Under the pieces are notes generated by a model. The model was not told the DNA's origin. It saw only the letters and a list, made by a program, of their open reading frames with translations, and did no database searches. Shown here in pieces: positions 32,666-40,367 of a DNA stretch of 40,367 nucleotides. The stretch spans positions 1 to 40,367 of the forward strand of contig CAJWQR010000008.1 of NCBI GenBank assembly GCA_913045195.1, written 5' to 3'. Made by a program: the position numbers and the translations under genes. The stretch is from an uncultured Legionellales bacterium (GTDB lineage: Bacteria; Pseudomonadota; Gammaproteobacteria; Eutrophobiales; Eutrophobiaceae). Numbering within the stretch: the first letter of the stretch is position 1; each line of letters opens with the position of its first letter.

Positions 32666-33943
32666 CTAAATATTGTAACCGCGCTCATTATGCAAAACGA
32701 TATCAAGACCTTCAATTTCTTCGTCCTCTTCAACTCTCAAACCAACCATCATATCTACCAATTTTAAAATAACAAAGGTAATTACAGCACACCATACTAT
32801 GGTTGCAACGACACCAATTGCTTGAACCCCAAATTGAGAAGAAATTGAATAAGCTTCATCAGCAGACTGTAAACCACCATAAGAATTCGAATAAAATACA
32901 GCTGTTAATAAGCAGCCTAGAGCACCGCCAACACCATGCACTGGAAAAACATCAAGTGAATCATCAATTTTTAATCCGCGTTTAATATATTGTGTCGCAA
33001 AATAACACACAACGCCTGCTGAAATACCAATCAACAATCCACCTAATGGTCCGACATACCCTGAAGCAGGAGTAATAGTGCCTAAACCCGCAACCATGCC
33101 CGTTACAATGCCAAGTACAGTCGGCTTTCCTGATCTAACCCACTCACATGTCATCCATGCTAACGAACCAGCGGCGGCAGAGATATGCGTTACTGCCATC
33201 GCCATTCCGGCGCCACTGCCTGACGCTAATGCGCTACCCGCATTAAAACCAAACCAACCGACCCATAACATTGAGGCGCCGGCAACAGTCAATGCCATAT
33301 TATGAGGAGCCATTGGCTTGTCCGGAAAACCACGACGATTACCAAGTACTAGAGCCGCAACAATCGCGCCAACGCCCGCGTTGATGTGAACAACAGAACC
33401 GCCCGCAAAATCCATAAAACCTTTATCAGCAAGCCAACCACCGCCCCAAACCCAGTGGCAGACAGGCGCATAAACGAGAGTCAACCATAACGCACTAAAC
33501 AAAAGTACAGATGAGAATTTCATTCTTTCTGCAAAACCACCGATGATTAAAGCAGGCGTAATAATGGCGAATGTCATCTGAAACATGAAGAAAACAATCT
33601 CGGGTATAGTGCCGCTCATACTATCCATACCAACATCCGAAATCATAAGATTTCCGAGACCAACAATCTGATTGACTGACCCCCCATCACCAAAGGCCAA
33701 GCCATAGGCGAATACCATCCATAATATAGATACTAGGCAAGCAATGGCAAAACATTGCATCAAAACAGATAACACATTTTTTACACGAACAAGCCCCGAA
33801 TAAAATAATGCAAGTCCAGGTAATGTCATAAATAATACGAGCGCAGTAGAGACTAATATCCAAGCGGTATCGCCCGTATCTAATTCATCTGCAAACACTA
33901 CGCCTGGAAATATTGTGATTAATAATATTAAAATACGGTTCAT
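32666..33943 (-). CDS. amtB: Ammonium transporter AmtB (copy 1)
   Basis: DTGDTAWILVSTALVLFMTLPGLALFYSGLVR, ASMLWVGWFGFNAGSALA, DVFPVHGVGGALG; C-terminal HNERGY. Confidence 0.95.
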   Translation of the reverse strand: MNRILILLITIFPGVVFADELDTGDTAWILVSTALVLFMTLPGLALFYSGLVRVKNVLSVLMQCFAIACLVSILWMVFAYGLAFGDGGSVNQIVGLGNLMISDVGMDSMSGTIPEIVFFMFQMTFAIITPALIIGGFAERMKFSSVLLFSALWLTLVYAPVCHWVWGGGWLADKGFMDFAGGSVVHINAGVGAIVAALVLGNRRGFPDKPMAPHNMALTVAGASMLWVGWFGFNAGSALASGSGAGMAMAVTHISAAAGSLAWMTCEWVRSGKPTVLGIVTGMVAGLGTITPASGYVGPLGGLLIGISAGVVCYFATQYIKRGLKIDDSLDVFPVHGVGGALGCLLTAVFYSNSYGGLQSADEAYSISSQFGVQAIGVVATIVWCAVITFVILKLVDMMVGLRVEEDEEIEGLDIVLHNERGYNI

Positions 33944-34035
33944 TGAGTTCCCCCTCGTTATCCTCGAATGCTTTCCCAGTTACTAATTAATTTTAGCCTC
34001 ATTATAAAATTTAGTTTCCTATTTCTTTTTTTTAT

Positions 34036-34392
<357 letters not shown>

Positions 34393-34417
34393 TTATTATT
34401 TTGAAATAATATAGTAA

Positions 34418-34433
34418 CGCAGTACTTGAACCA
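34418..34433 (-). promoter_or_regulatory. Candidate sigma54 promoter upstream of glnK copy 1
   Basis: Minus strand TGGTTCAAGTACTGCG: GG-N10-GC spacing retained, about 45 bp upstream of the glnK ATG. Confidence 0.4.
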
Positions 34434-34530
34434 AAAATAGTCAAATTTAACTTATTCCCCATGTTGATTTTTAGATTCATATTTAAGGTAATTTGTCTAA
34501 ATAAGAAGATAACCCTTTTAATTTTAGTTA

Positions 34531-34556
34531 AAAAAAACGGGTCCAAAGACCCGTTT
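34531..34556 (-). terminator. Intrinsic terminator downstream of amtB copy 2
   Basis: Minus strand ACGGGTC-TTTG-GACCCGT followed by a T-rich run; 7-bp perfect stem, about 35 bp after the amtB stop. Confidence 0.8.
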
Positions 34557-34590
34557 AAATGGTAGAGAAGAAAATGTGTAAAGAAACTAA

Positions 34591-35928
34591 CTAGATAATG
34601 TAACCCCTTTCATTATGAGAGTTAACATCAAGACCGCCAACTTCCTCTTCTTCCGTGACACGAAGACCCATAACCGCGTCTAAGACCATCAAGATAATTG
34701 CAGTTAAAACACCCGTATAGATTATCGTGAATAAGACACTCTTCGTTTGAATCCAGATTTGAGTAGCAGTGCTTCCGTCTAAACCCACACCACCCCATGC
34801 AGATGATGTGCAGAGCCCGGTTAAGATAGCGCCGATAATACCCCCCACGGCATGAACTCCAAAAACATCCAGAGAATCGTCATAGCCCATTGCACGTTTT
34901 AATGTCGTTGAGGCAAAGAAGCAACCAGCGCCTGCCGCAACACCAATTAGTAATGCCCCTTGAGGTCCAACAGTACCTGATGCAGGAGTAATTGCGACTA
35001 AGCCGGCAACAGCGCCCGTTATAATACCTAAAACACTAGGTTTACCATGTGCATTCCACTCAACAATCATCCAAGCCAAAGCGGCAGTGGCGGTTGCAAT
35101 CTGCGTCACTAACATCGCCATTCCTGTGGTTGTGTCTGCAGCTAATTCAGATCCGGCATTAAAACCAAACCAACCGACCCATAACATTGAGGCACCAATG
35201 ACTGATAACGTTAAATTATGTGGTGGCATGGCAACTGAAGGATAGCCTTTGCGTTTACCAAGCATAATCGCTGCAACAAGACCAGCAATACCTGCATTAA
35301 TATGAACAACGGTGCCACCGGCAAAATCAATGACACCCCAGTCCCATAATAAGCCACCATCACCGGCCCAAACCATGTGCACCATTGGGAAGTAACAAAC
35401 GGTGACCCAAATCGCTATAAATACCATCATTGTTGAAAACTTCATTCTTTCTGCAAAAGCACCAACAATAAGAGCTGGTGTTATGATTGCGAAAGTTAGC
35501 TGAAAGCTGGCAAAAACTGATTCGGGTATAGTCCCTGACATTGAATCAACCGAAATTCCTTGTAGGAATGTATTACCAAAACCACCAATAATAGAATTCA
35601 AATTAAACACACCGGCTTCCATTCCTGTAGTGTCAAAAGCCATACTATAACCATACACAACCCAAATCACTGTAACTAAGCAGGTTATCGCAAAACACTG
35701 CATCATAACTGAAAGTACATTTTTGCTTCTCACCATCCCGGCGTAAAATAAACTCAGTCCAGGAATAGTCATCATTAAAACTAGTACCGTTGCAGTAATC
35801 ATCCAGGCGGTATCACCCGAATTTAATTCATCGGCTAATGCAAGCGAGGGTGCTAATGAGGTAATAAAACCGAGCGCGACACCTGCTAAGCCTTTCGTGT
35901 TAAATAAAACACCAAATAAACGTTTCAT
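34591..35928 (-). CDS. amtB: Ammonium transporter AmtB (copy 2); likely start at Met 35928, not 36015
   Basis: LNSGDTAWMITATVLVLMMTIPGLSLFYAGMVRSKN, GASMLWVGWFGFNAGSELA, DVFGVHAVGGIIG; AAGGAG 9 nt upstream of ATG 35928; the listed start would overlap glnK. Confidence 0.95.
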   Translation of the reverse strand: MKRLFGVLFNTKGLAGVALGFITSLAPSLALADELNSGDTAWMITATVLVLMMTIPGLSLFYAGMVRSKNVLSVMMQCFAITCLVTVIWVVYGYSMAFDTTGMEAGVFNLNSIIGGFGNTFLQGISVDSMSGTIPESVFASFQLTFAIITPALIVGAFAERMKFSTMMVFIAIWVTVCYFPMVHMVWAGDGGLLWDWGVIDFAGGTVVHINAGIAGLVAAIMLGKRKGYPSVAMPPHNLTLSVIGASMLWVGWFGFNAGSELAADTTTGMAMLVTQIATATAALAWMIVEWNAHGKPSVLGIITGAVAGLVAITPASGTVGPQGALLIGVAAGAGCFFASTTLKRAMGYDDSLDVFGVHAVGGIIGAILTGLCTSSAWGGVGLDGSTATQIWIQTKSVLFTIIYTGVLTAIILMVLDAVMGLRVTEEEEVGGLDVNSHNERGYII

Positions 35929-35956
35929 TGTTTTCATCTCCTTAAGGAATTTAGGT

Positions 35957-36343
<387 letters not shown>

Positions 36344-36356
36344 TTAAAAAATCCGA

Positions 36357-37097
36357 TTAGAAACTAGACGATACTGAGAAGACTAAAGCGTCAGGCTCAT
36401 CATTTCCTCGAACCCAGAATTCTTTAGTATCATCAACATCAAAATAGTAACTTAAGTCCAGTGTAAATATGCCAACATCTTTACTTAAACCAACTGACGC
36501 ATGCGAGTAACTCGTGCCAGCACGTGCTTCATCATCGTTATCTTGATAGCCATATTGAAATGCAAGACCGACATCAGCAGGAAGCGATAAACCCAAATCT
36601 ATGGTGAAATAGGTAGCATCACCAACTTCACCAAAATAATCCGGGGTATAGGCAATACCAAAACCAATACTTGGTGCTAAGTCCCCGCCAAAGGTATAAC
36701 CAACCCCTGCGTAAATATCATAAAAATCAAAATCACCACCTGCATCATCGGCTGCTTTTACTCCTGGATACCAGTAATAAAGTGCGCCAATATCCCAGCT
36801 AATCCCATTGGGTAACTCCCCGCCAATTCCGCCATAAAAATCGATTTCTATATTCGCAGAGTTACCAAAATCGACATTTGAGGCCCAAGTACCAAGGTAA
36901 AAACCAGATTCGTGCCCCATGTCAAAACCGCCTTGTATAGCAGCGCCATCTGCGGTTTGGCTACCGCCCCTGTAGATGTAATCAGAAAAATAACCGACAT
37001 TCGCGCTAAATTCGACTGGCGAATGTCCATCCGCAAAAACTGACGATGACAGTAAAATACCCGTACATGCCAATATTTTTAAATTTAATTTCTTCAT
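36357..37097 (-). CDS. TorF-family putative porin (Gcw_chp type), start at internal Met 37097
   Basis: Signal peptide MKKLNLKILACTGILLSSSVFA; FSANVGYFSDYIYRGGSQTADGAAIQGGFD; GTWASNVDFG; C-terminal aromatic F. Confidence 0.88.
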   Translation of the reverse strand: MKKLNLKILACTGILLSSSVFADGHSPVEFSANVGYFSDYIYRGGSQTADGAAIQGGFDMGHESGFYLGTWASNVDFGNSANIEIDFYGGIGGELPNGISWDIGALYYWYPGVKAADDAGGDFDFYDIYAGVGYTFGGDLAPSIGFGIAYTPDYFGEVGDATYFTIDLGLSLPADVGLAFQYGYQDNDDEARAGTSYSHASVGLSKDVGIFTLDLSYYFDVDDTKEFWVRGNDEPDALVFSVSSSF

Positions 37098-37197
37098 TTC
37101 TATCCTCTCTATGGTTATCGTATTGCAAGAAAAATTATTCGTTGTGTTATGCTCTTTCACACCAAACATTCACAATCTCAACTACCTTCCCTAACTA

Positions 37198-37213
37198 TGC
37201 ATCTTTCATACCA
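37198..37213 (-). promoter_or_regulatory. Candidate sigma54 (-24/-12) promoter for the porin-glnK-amtB cluster
   Basis: Minus strand TGGTATGAAAGATGCA versus TGGCACG-N4-TTGCA consensus: GG-N10-GC retained. Confidence 0.6.
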
Positions 37214-37317
37214 ACTTTTTTTATTGGATAAAAATCAAGTAATTAAAAAAAAATTTATCCAAAATAGAAAGATTAGCTTTTTTCTGTACAATTCATTGTA
37301 TTAGTAAAGTACATTTA

Positions 37318-37334
37318 TGCGCAAATTTGGTGCA
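37318..37334 (-). promoter_or_regulatory. Candidate NtrC enhancer site
   Basis: TGCGCAAATTTGGTGCA versus TGCACCA-N3-TGGTGCA type consensus; about 105 bp upstream of the sigma54-like element. Weaker palindrome TGTACAATTCATTGTA lies one array step (about 33 bp) closer. Confidence 0.6.
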
Positions 37335-37426
37335 AAAAATTAAAAAACGCCCAGATATGTGCCTTTTAAAATTTACAATGACATATTCAGAACCAAAACA
37401 TAAGATTAGAAAGATGGGTATAGCGC

Positions 37427-37687
37427 ATGTTTAAAGAAAAAATTGAAATGATAATCTCAGACATTACAAAAATCTTGCCAGAAGATTTAAATGTAATGAA
37501 AGATGATATTGAAAAGAATTTACGCGCAACATTAGATGCAGCATTTTCAAAAATGGACCTTGTGACGCGTGAAGAATTTGATATTCAGGCATCATTGCTA
37601 AGTAGAACACGAGAAAAACTTGAGGGATTGCAAGAAAAGTTGTCAGCGCTAGAAGAACAATTAGAAAAAAACAATCCTGATAGTTAA
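37427..37687 (+). CDS. ubiK: UbiK accessory factor (YqiC/BMFP family)
   Basis: 86 aa, MFKEKIEMIISDITKILPEDLNVMKDDIEKNLRATLDAAFSKMDLVTREEFDIQASLLSRTREKLEGLQEKLSALE. Confidence 0.88.
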   Translation: MFKEKIEMIISDITKILPEDLNVMKDDIEKNLRATLDAAFSKMDLVTREEFDIQASLLSRTREKLEGLQEKLSALEEQLEKNNPDS

Positions 37688-37733
37688 ATTATAAACATAG
37701 TCAGTAAAAAATATTTAAATATGGCAAAAATTT

Positions 37734-38114
37734 ATGGCAGATAAACAATACGATATTAGCATCGCAACTCAAATAAACTATATTTCAGAACAATCCATTC
37801 CTGAAGAAAGTCGATATGTTTTTGCATACACAATTAAAGTTACTAATACCGGGCAAACTGCGGCTACATTACTTCGTCGTCATTGGTTAATTACAGATGC
37901 TAATTGCAAGGTACAGGAGGTTAGAGGCGAAGGTGTTGTCGGCATACAACCGCATATCATGCCAGGAGAATCTTACGAATATACAAGTGCGGCAATTTTA
38001 GAAACCCCAGTTGGTTGTATGCAGGGTTCTTATGAAATGATCGCTGATGATGGCATGGAATTTGATGCCCCAATCCCCGTATTTAATCTCGCCGCACCAA
38101 ATACACTTCATTAA
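37734..38114 (+). CDS. apaG: ApaG (Co2+/Mg2+ efflux-associated protein)
   Basis: YVFAYTIKVTNTGQTAATLLRRHWLITDANCKVQEVRGEGVVGIQPHIMPGESYEYTSAA. Confidence 0.96.
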   Translation: MADKQYDISIATQINYISEQSIPEESRYVFAYTIKVTNTGQTAATLLRRHWLITDANCKVQEVRGEGVVGIQPHIMPGESYEYTSAAILETPVGCMQGSYEMIADDGMEFDAPIPVFNLAAPNTLH

Positions 38115-38116
38115 TA

Positions 38117-38950
38117 ATGAGCACCTATGCAATAGGTGATGTCCAAGGCTGTTATTCGGAACTTCAAAACTTACTGAATGAAATTAATTTTGATGAAAGA
38201 AGAGATGAGCTTTGGTTTACAGGAGACCTTGTTAATAAAGGGCCAAAATCACTACAAACGCTACGTTTTATAAAAGCACTTGGAGTTAACGCAAAAAATA
38301 CTCTCGGTAATCATGATTTACATTTACTTGCCGTTGCAAAAAATATTCGGCCATTATCAAAAAAAGATACTATTCAAGAAATTTTAGCTGCTGATGATGT
38401 TAAAGAACTATTCGATTGGCTAAAGTCTCGTCCTTTATTAATAACTGATGACAATTTAAATTTTACCATGGTTCATGCAGGGTTACCTCCGCAATGGTCT
38501 TTAGAAAATGCAAAAGAATTTGCTAAAGAATGTGAATTAATTTTACAAGGTGAAAAAATAAATAAATTGTTACATGAAATGTATGGTGATACGCCAAATA
38601 TTTGGGTAAATTCATTACAAGATTATACTAAACAACGTTTTATTATTAATTGCTTCACACGCATTCGTTTTTGTAATGGCGATGGAATGCTTGATTTTGA
38701 TACAAAGGTTGCACCTGGAAAACAAAACGCCTCATTGATTCCATGGTACTCATTACCAAATCGAAAAACTAAAGATAACAAAATTATTTTTGGGCATTGG
38801 TCGACGATACACACCGGAAACGAAAATAATTTTAAACAATACAATGTATACCCTATAGATACTGGTTGCTTATGGGGCGGTAGTTTGACAGCAATGAGAT
38901 TAGAAGACGAAAAAGTATTTAGCGTCCCATCTGAACAACCAAAATTCTGA
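38117..38950 (+). CDS. apaH: Symmetrical bis(5'-nucleosyl)-tetraphosphatase
   Basis: YAIGDVQGCYSEL, WFTGDLVNKGPKSLQTLRFI, TLGNHDLHLLA, MVHAGLPPQWS, GHWSTI. Confidence 0.96.
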   Translation: MSTYAIGDVQGCYSELQNLLNEINFDERRDELWFTGDLVNKGPKSLQTLRFIKALGVNAKNTLGNHDLHLLAVAKNIRPLSKKDTIQEILAADDVKELFDWLKSRPLLITDDNLNFTMVHAGLPPQWSLENAKEFAKECELILQGEKINKLLHEMYGDTPNIWVNSLQDYTKQRFIINCFTRIRFCNGDGMLDFDTKVAPGKQNASLIPWYSLPNRKTKDNKIIFGHWSTIHTGNENNFKQYNVYPIDTGCLWGGSLTAMRLEDEKVFSVPSEQPKF

Positions 38951-38959
38951 TCGTAAAAA

Positions 38960-39445
38960 TTATTTTCTTTCTAATACTGCAAAGCTATAGTCAAACTCAT
39001 TATTTTTGTCTGCATTAAAGCTTTCTCTCGATATCTCTCTCCACTGATTACTTTTATATTCAGGGAAAAATGTATCTCCATTGACGCTAGCATTAATTTC
39101 CGTGATATAGAGTTTGTCTGCTTTATCCAATGTTTGCGAATATAAAATAGCGCCGCCCATTACTACTAATTCCAATTGTTTTTCACAATATGAGTAAACC
39201 TCGTCTAATGTATTTTTTACTGTACAACCTTCAGCTGAATATTTCTTATCGTTTGTAAGGATTATATTTTCTCTGCCTGGCAATGGCTTGCCTATGGAAT
39301 CATGTGTTTTCCTACCCATGAGAATGGGCTTACCCATCGTTATTTTCTTAAAATTTTTTAGATCTGATGAAATATGCCATGGCAGAGCACCGCCTCTACC
39401 GATGACACGATTTCTATCCATAGCAACAATTATTGATAACTGCAT
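38960..39445 (-). CDS. folA: Dihydrofolate reductase
   Basis: LSIIVAMDRNRVIGRGGALPWHISSDLKNFKKIT, PILMGRKTHDSIGKPLPGRENIILT, VVMGGAILYSQTL. Confidence 0.96.
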   Translation of the reverse strand: MQLSIIVAMDRNRVIGRGGALPWHISSDLKNFKKITMGKPILMGRKTHDSIGKPLPGRENIILTNDKKYSAEGCTVKNTLDEVYSYCEKQLELVVMGGAILYSQTLDKADKLYITEINASVNGDTFFPEYKSNQWREISRESFNADKNNEFDYSFAVLERK

Positions 39446-39478
39446 AGTAAGAAAATTAAAAAATTCATATAAAATTTA

Positions 39479-40270
39479 TTAAATAGCGATTGGTGCAGAA
39501 ATTTTTGAATGTGCCTGATAATTATTTAATTCGAAATGCTCATATCTAAATTTAAATATATCATCGGTATCTGTATTTATTCTCATTTGTGGCAATGCAA
39601 AGGGTTTCCGTTTCAATTGTTCATCAGCCTGATCTAAATGGTTTAGGTAAAGATGTGCATCACCAAAAGTATGAATAAATTCTCCCAAATTTAATTTAGT
39701 CACTTTAGCAATCATCATTAATAATAATGCATAAGAAGCGATATTAAATGGGACACCGAGAAATATATCAGCGCTCCGCTGATAAAGTTGACATGATAGT
39801 TTGCCGTCAGCAACATAAAACTGGAAAAGCGCATGACATGGGGCTAAAGCCATATTACTAATTTCACCAACATTCCATGCACTAACCATTAAGCGTCGAG
39901 ATTTGGGATTACATTTTATTTCTTCAATAACCTCAGAAATTTGATCTACTGTTTTATTTTTTGTTTTCCATGAACGCCATTGCGTCCCATAGACAGGCCC
40001 TAAATCACCGTCTTTATTTGCCCACTCATCCCAAATTGAAACGCCATTGTCATTTAAATATTTAATATTAGTGTCGCCCTGCAGAAACCAAAGTAATTCA
40101 AAAATAACCGACTTTAGGTGTACTTCTTTTGTGGTGACTAACGGGAAACCTTCATTTAAATCAAACCGCATTTGATAACCGAATACACTAAGCGTACCTG
40201 TACCAGTACGGTCTTCTTTTTTGATGCCTTCTGACTTAACATGGCGTAATAGTTCTAAATACTGTTTCAC
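39479..40270 (-). CDS. thyA: Thymidylate synthase
   Basis: [68 protein letters not shown]. Confidence 0.98.
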   Translation of the reverse strand: MKQYLELLRHVKSEGIKKEDRTGTGTLSVFGYQMRFDLNEGFPLVTTKEVHLKSVIFELLWFLQGDTNIKYLNDNGVSIWDEWANKDGDLGPVYGTQWRSWKTKNKTVDQISEVIEEIKCNPKSRRLMVSAWNVGEISNMALAPCHALFQFYVADGKLSCQLYQRSADIFLGVPFNIASYALLLMMIAKVTKLNLGEFIHTFGDAHLYLNHLDQADEQLKRKPFALPQMRINTDTDDIFKFRYEHFELNNYQAHSKISAPIAI

Positions 40271-40301
40271 TGTGACTCTTTATTTTTATAACTGCATCTA
40301 A

Positions 40302-40367
40302 TTAATCGTTAATTCGGTACGCCATTATGAAAAATATTGATCCGAATACTACCATGGGTATTGAAAG
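40302..40367 (-). CDS. lgt: C-terminal end of prolipoprotein diacylglyceryl transferase (gene continues outside the window)
   Basis: Open minus-strand frame LSIPMVVFGSIFFIMAYRIND* resembles the Lgt C-terminus (LSIPMIV.G...WAYRR), in the usual lgt-thyA position. Not in the ORF track. Confidence 0.75.
   Translation of the reverse strand, partial: LSIPMVVFGSIFFIMAYRIND

Noticed and set aside
37151-37163. GCTCTTTCACACC considered as a sigma54 promoter (minus strand)
   Set aside because: GG-to-GC spacing is 9 nt rather than 10; the element at 37198-37213 has correct spacing.

Overview
This 40.4 kb window is a gene-dense, AT-rich chromosomal segment of a gammaproteobacterium, judged from gene order and protein families. 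I found no CRISPR arrays, rRNA or tRNA genes, intact mobile elements or phage. The gene blocks are: (1) glmM-ftsH-rlmE-greA-carB-carA-acs-ispG on the minus strand, lacking the folP and yhbY usually found in this cluster; (2) fabA-fabB, a hypothetical gene and a CPA1 antiporter on the plus strand; (3) lexA-cysG-dcd-apbC (minus) divergent from metG-yhbY (plus); (4) lptD-surA-pdxA-rsmA (plus), separated from apaG-apaH by about 9 kb carrying TRAP dctQM, aroE, a cNMP-rhodanese protein, a tandem glnK-amtB duplication, a TorF-type porin and ubiK; (5) apaG-apaH (plus), folA-thyA (minus) and the 3' end of lgt. The main ORF track missed a partial YffB/ArsC-like gene at the left edge, the lgt 3' end at the right edge, and the true N-terminus of glmM. 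The most interesting observations are: an apparent AUU (non-ATG/GTG/TTG) start for glmM; two oppositely oriented RTTCTC-N5-GTTCTC repeats at lexA that match the alphaproteobacterial SOS box (GTTC-N7-GTTC) and go with an alpha-like LexA recognition helix; an apparent RND-efflux operon scar (MFP N-terminus joined to RND C-terminus) upstream of lptD; a sigma54/NtrC-type regulatory region upstream of the porin-glnK-amtB cluster; and a terminator hairpin inside the predicted carAB leader. I did not find a clearly novel multi-gene system.
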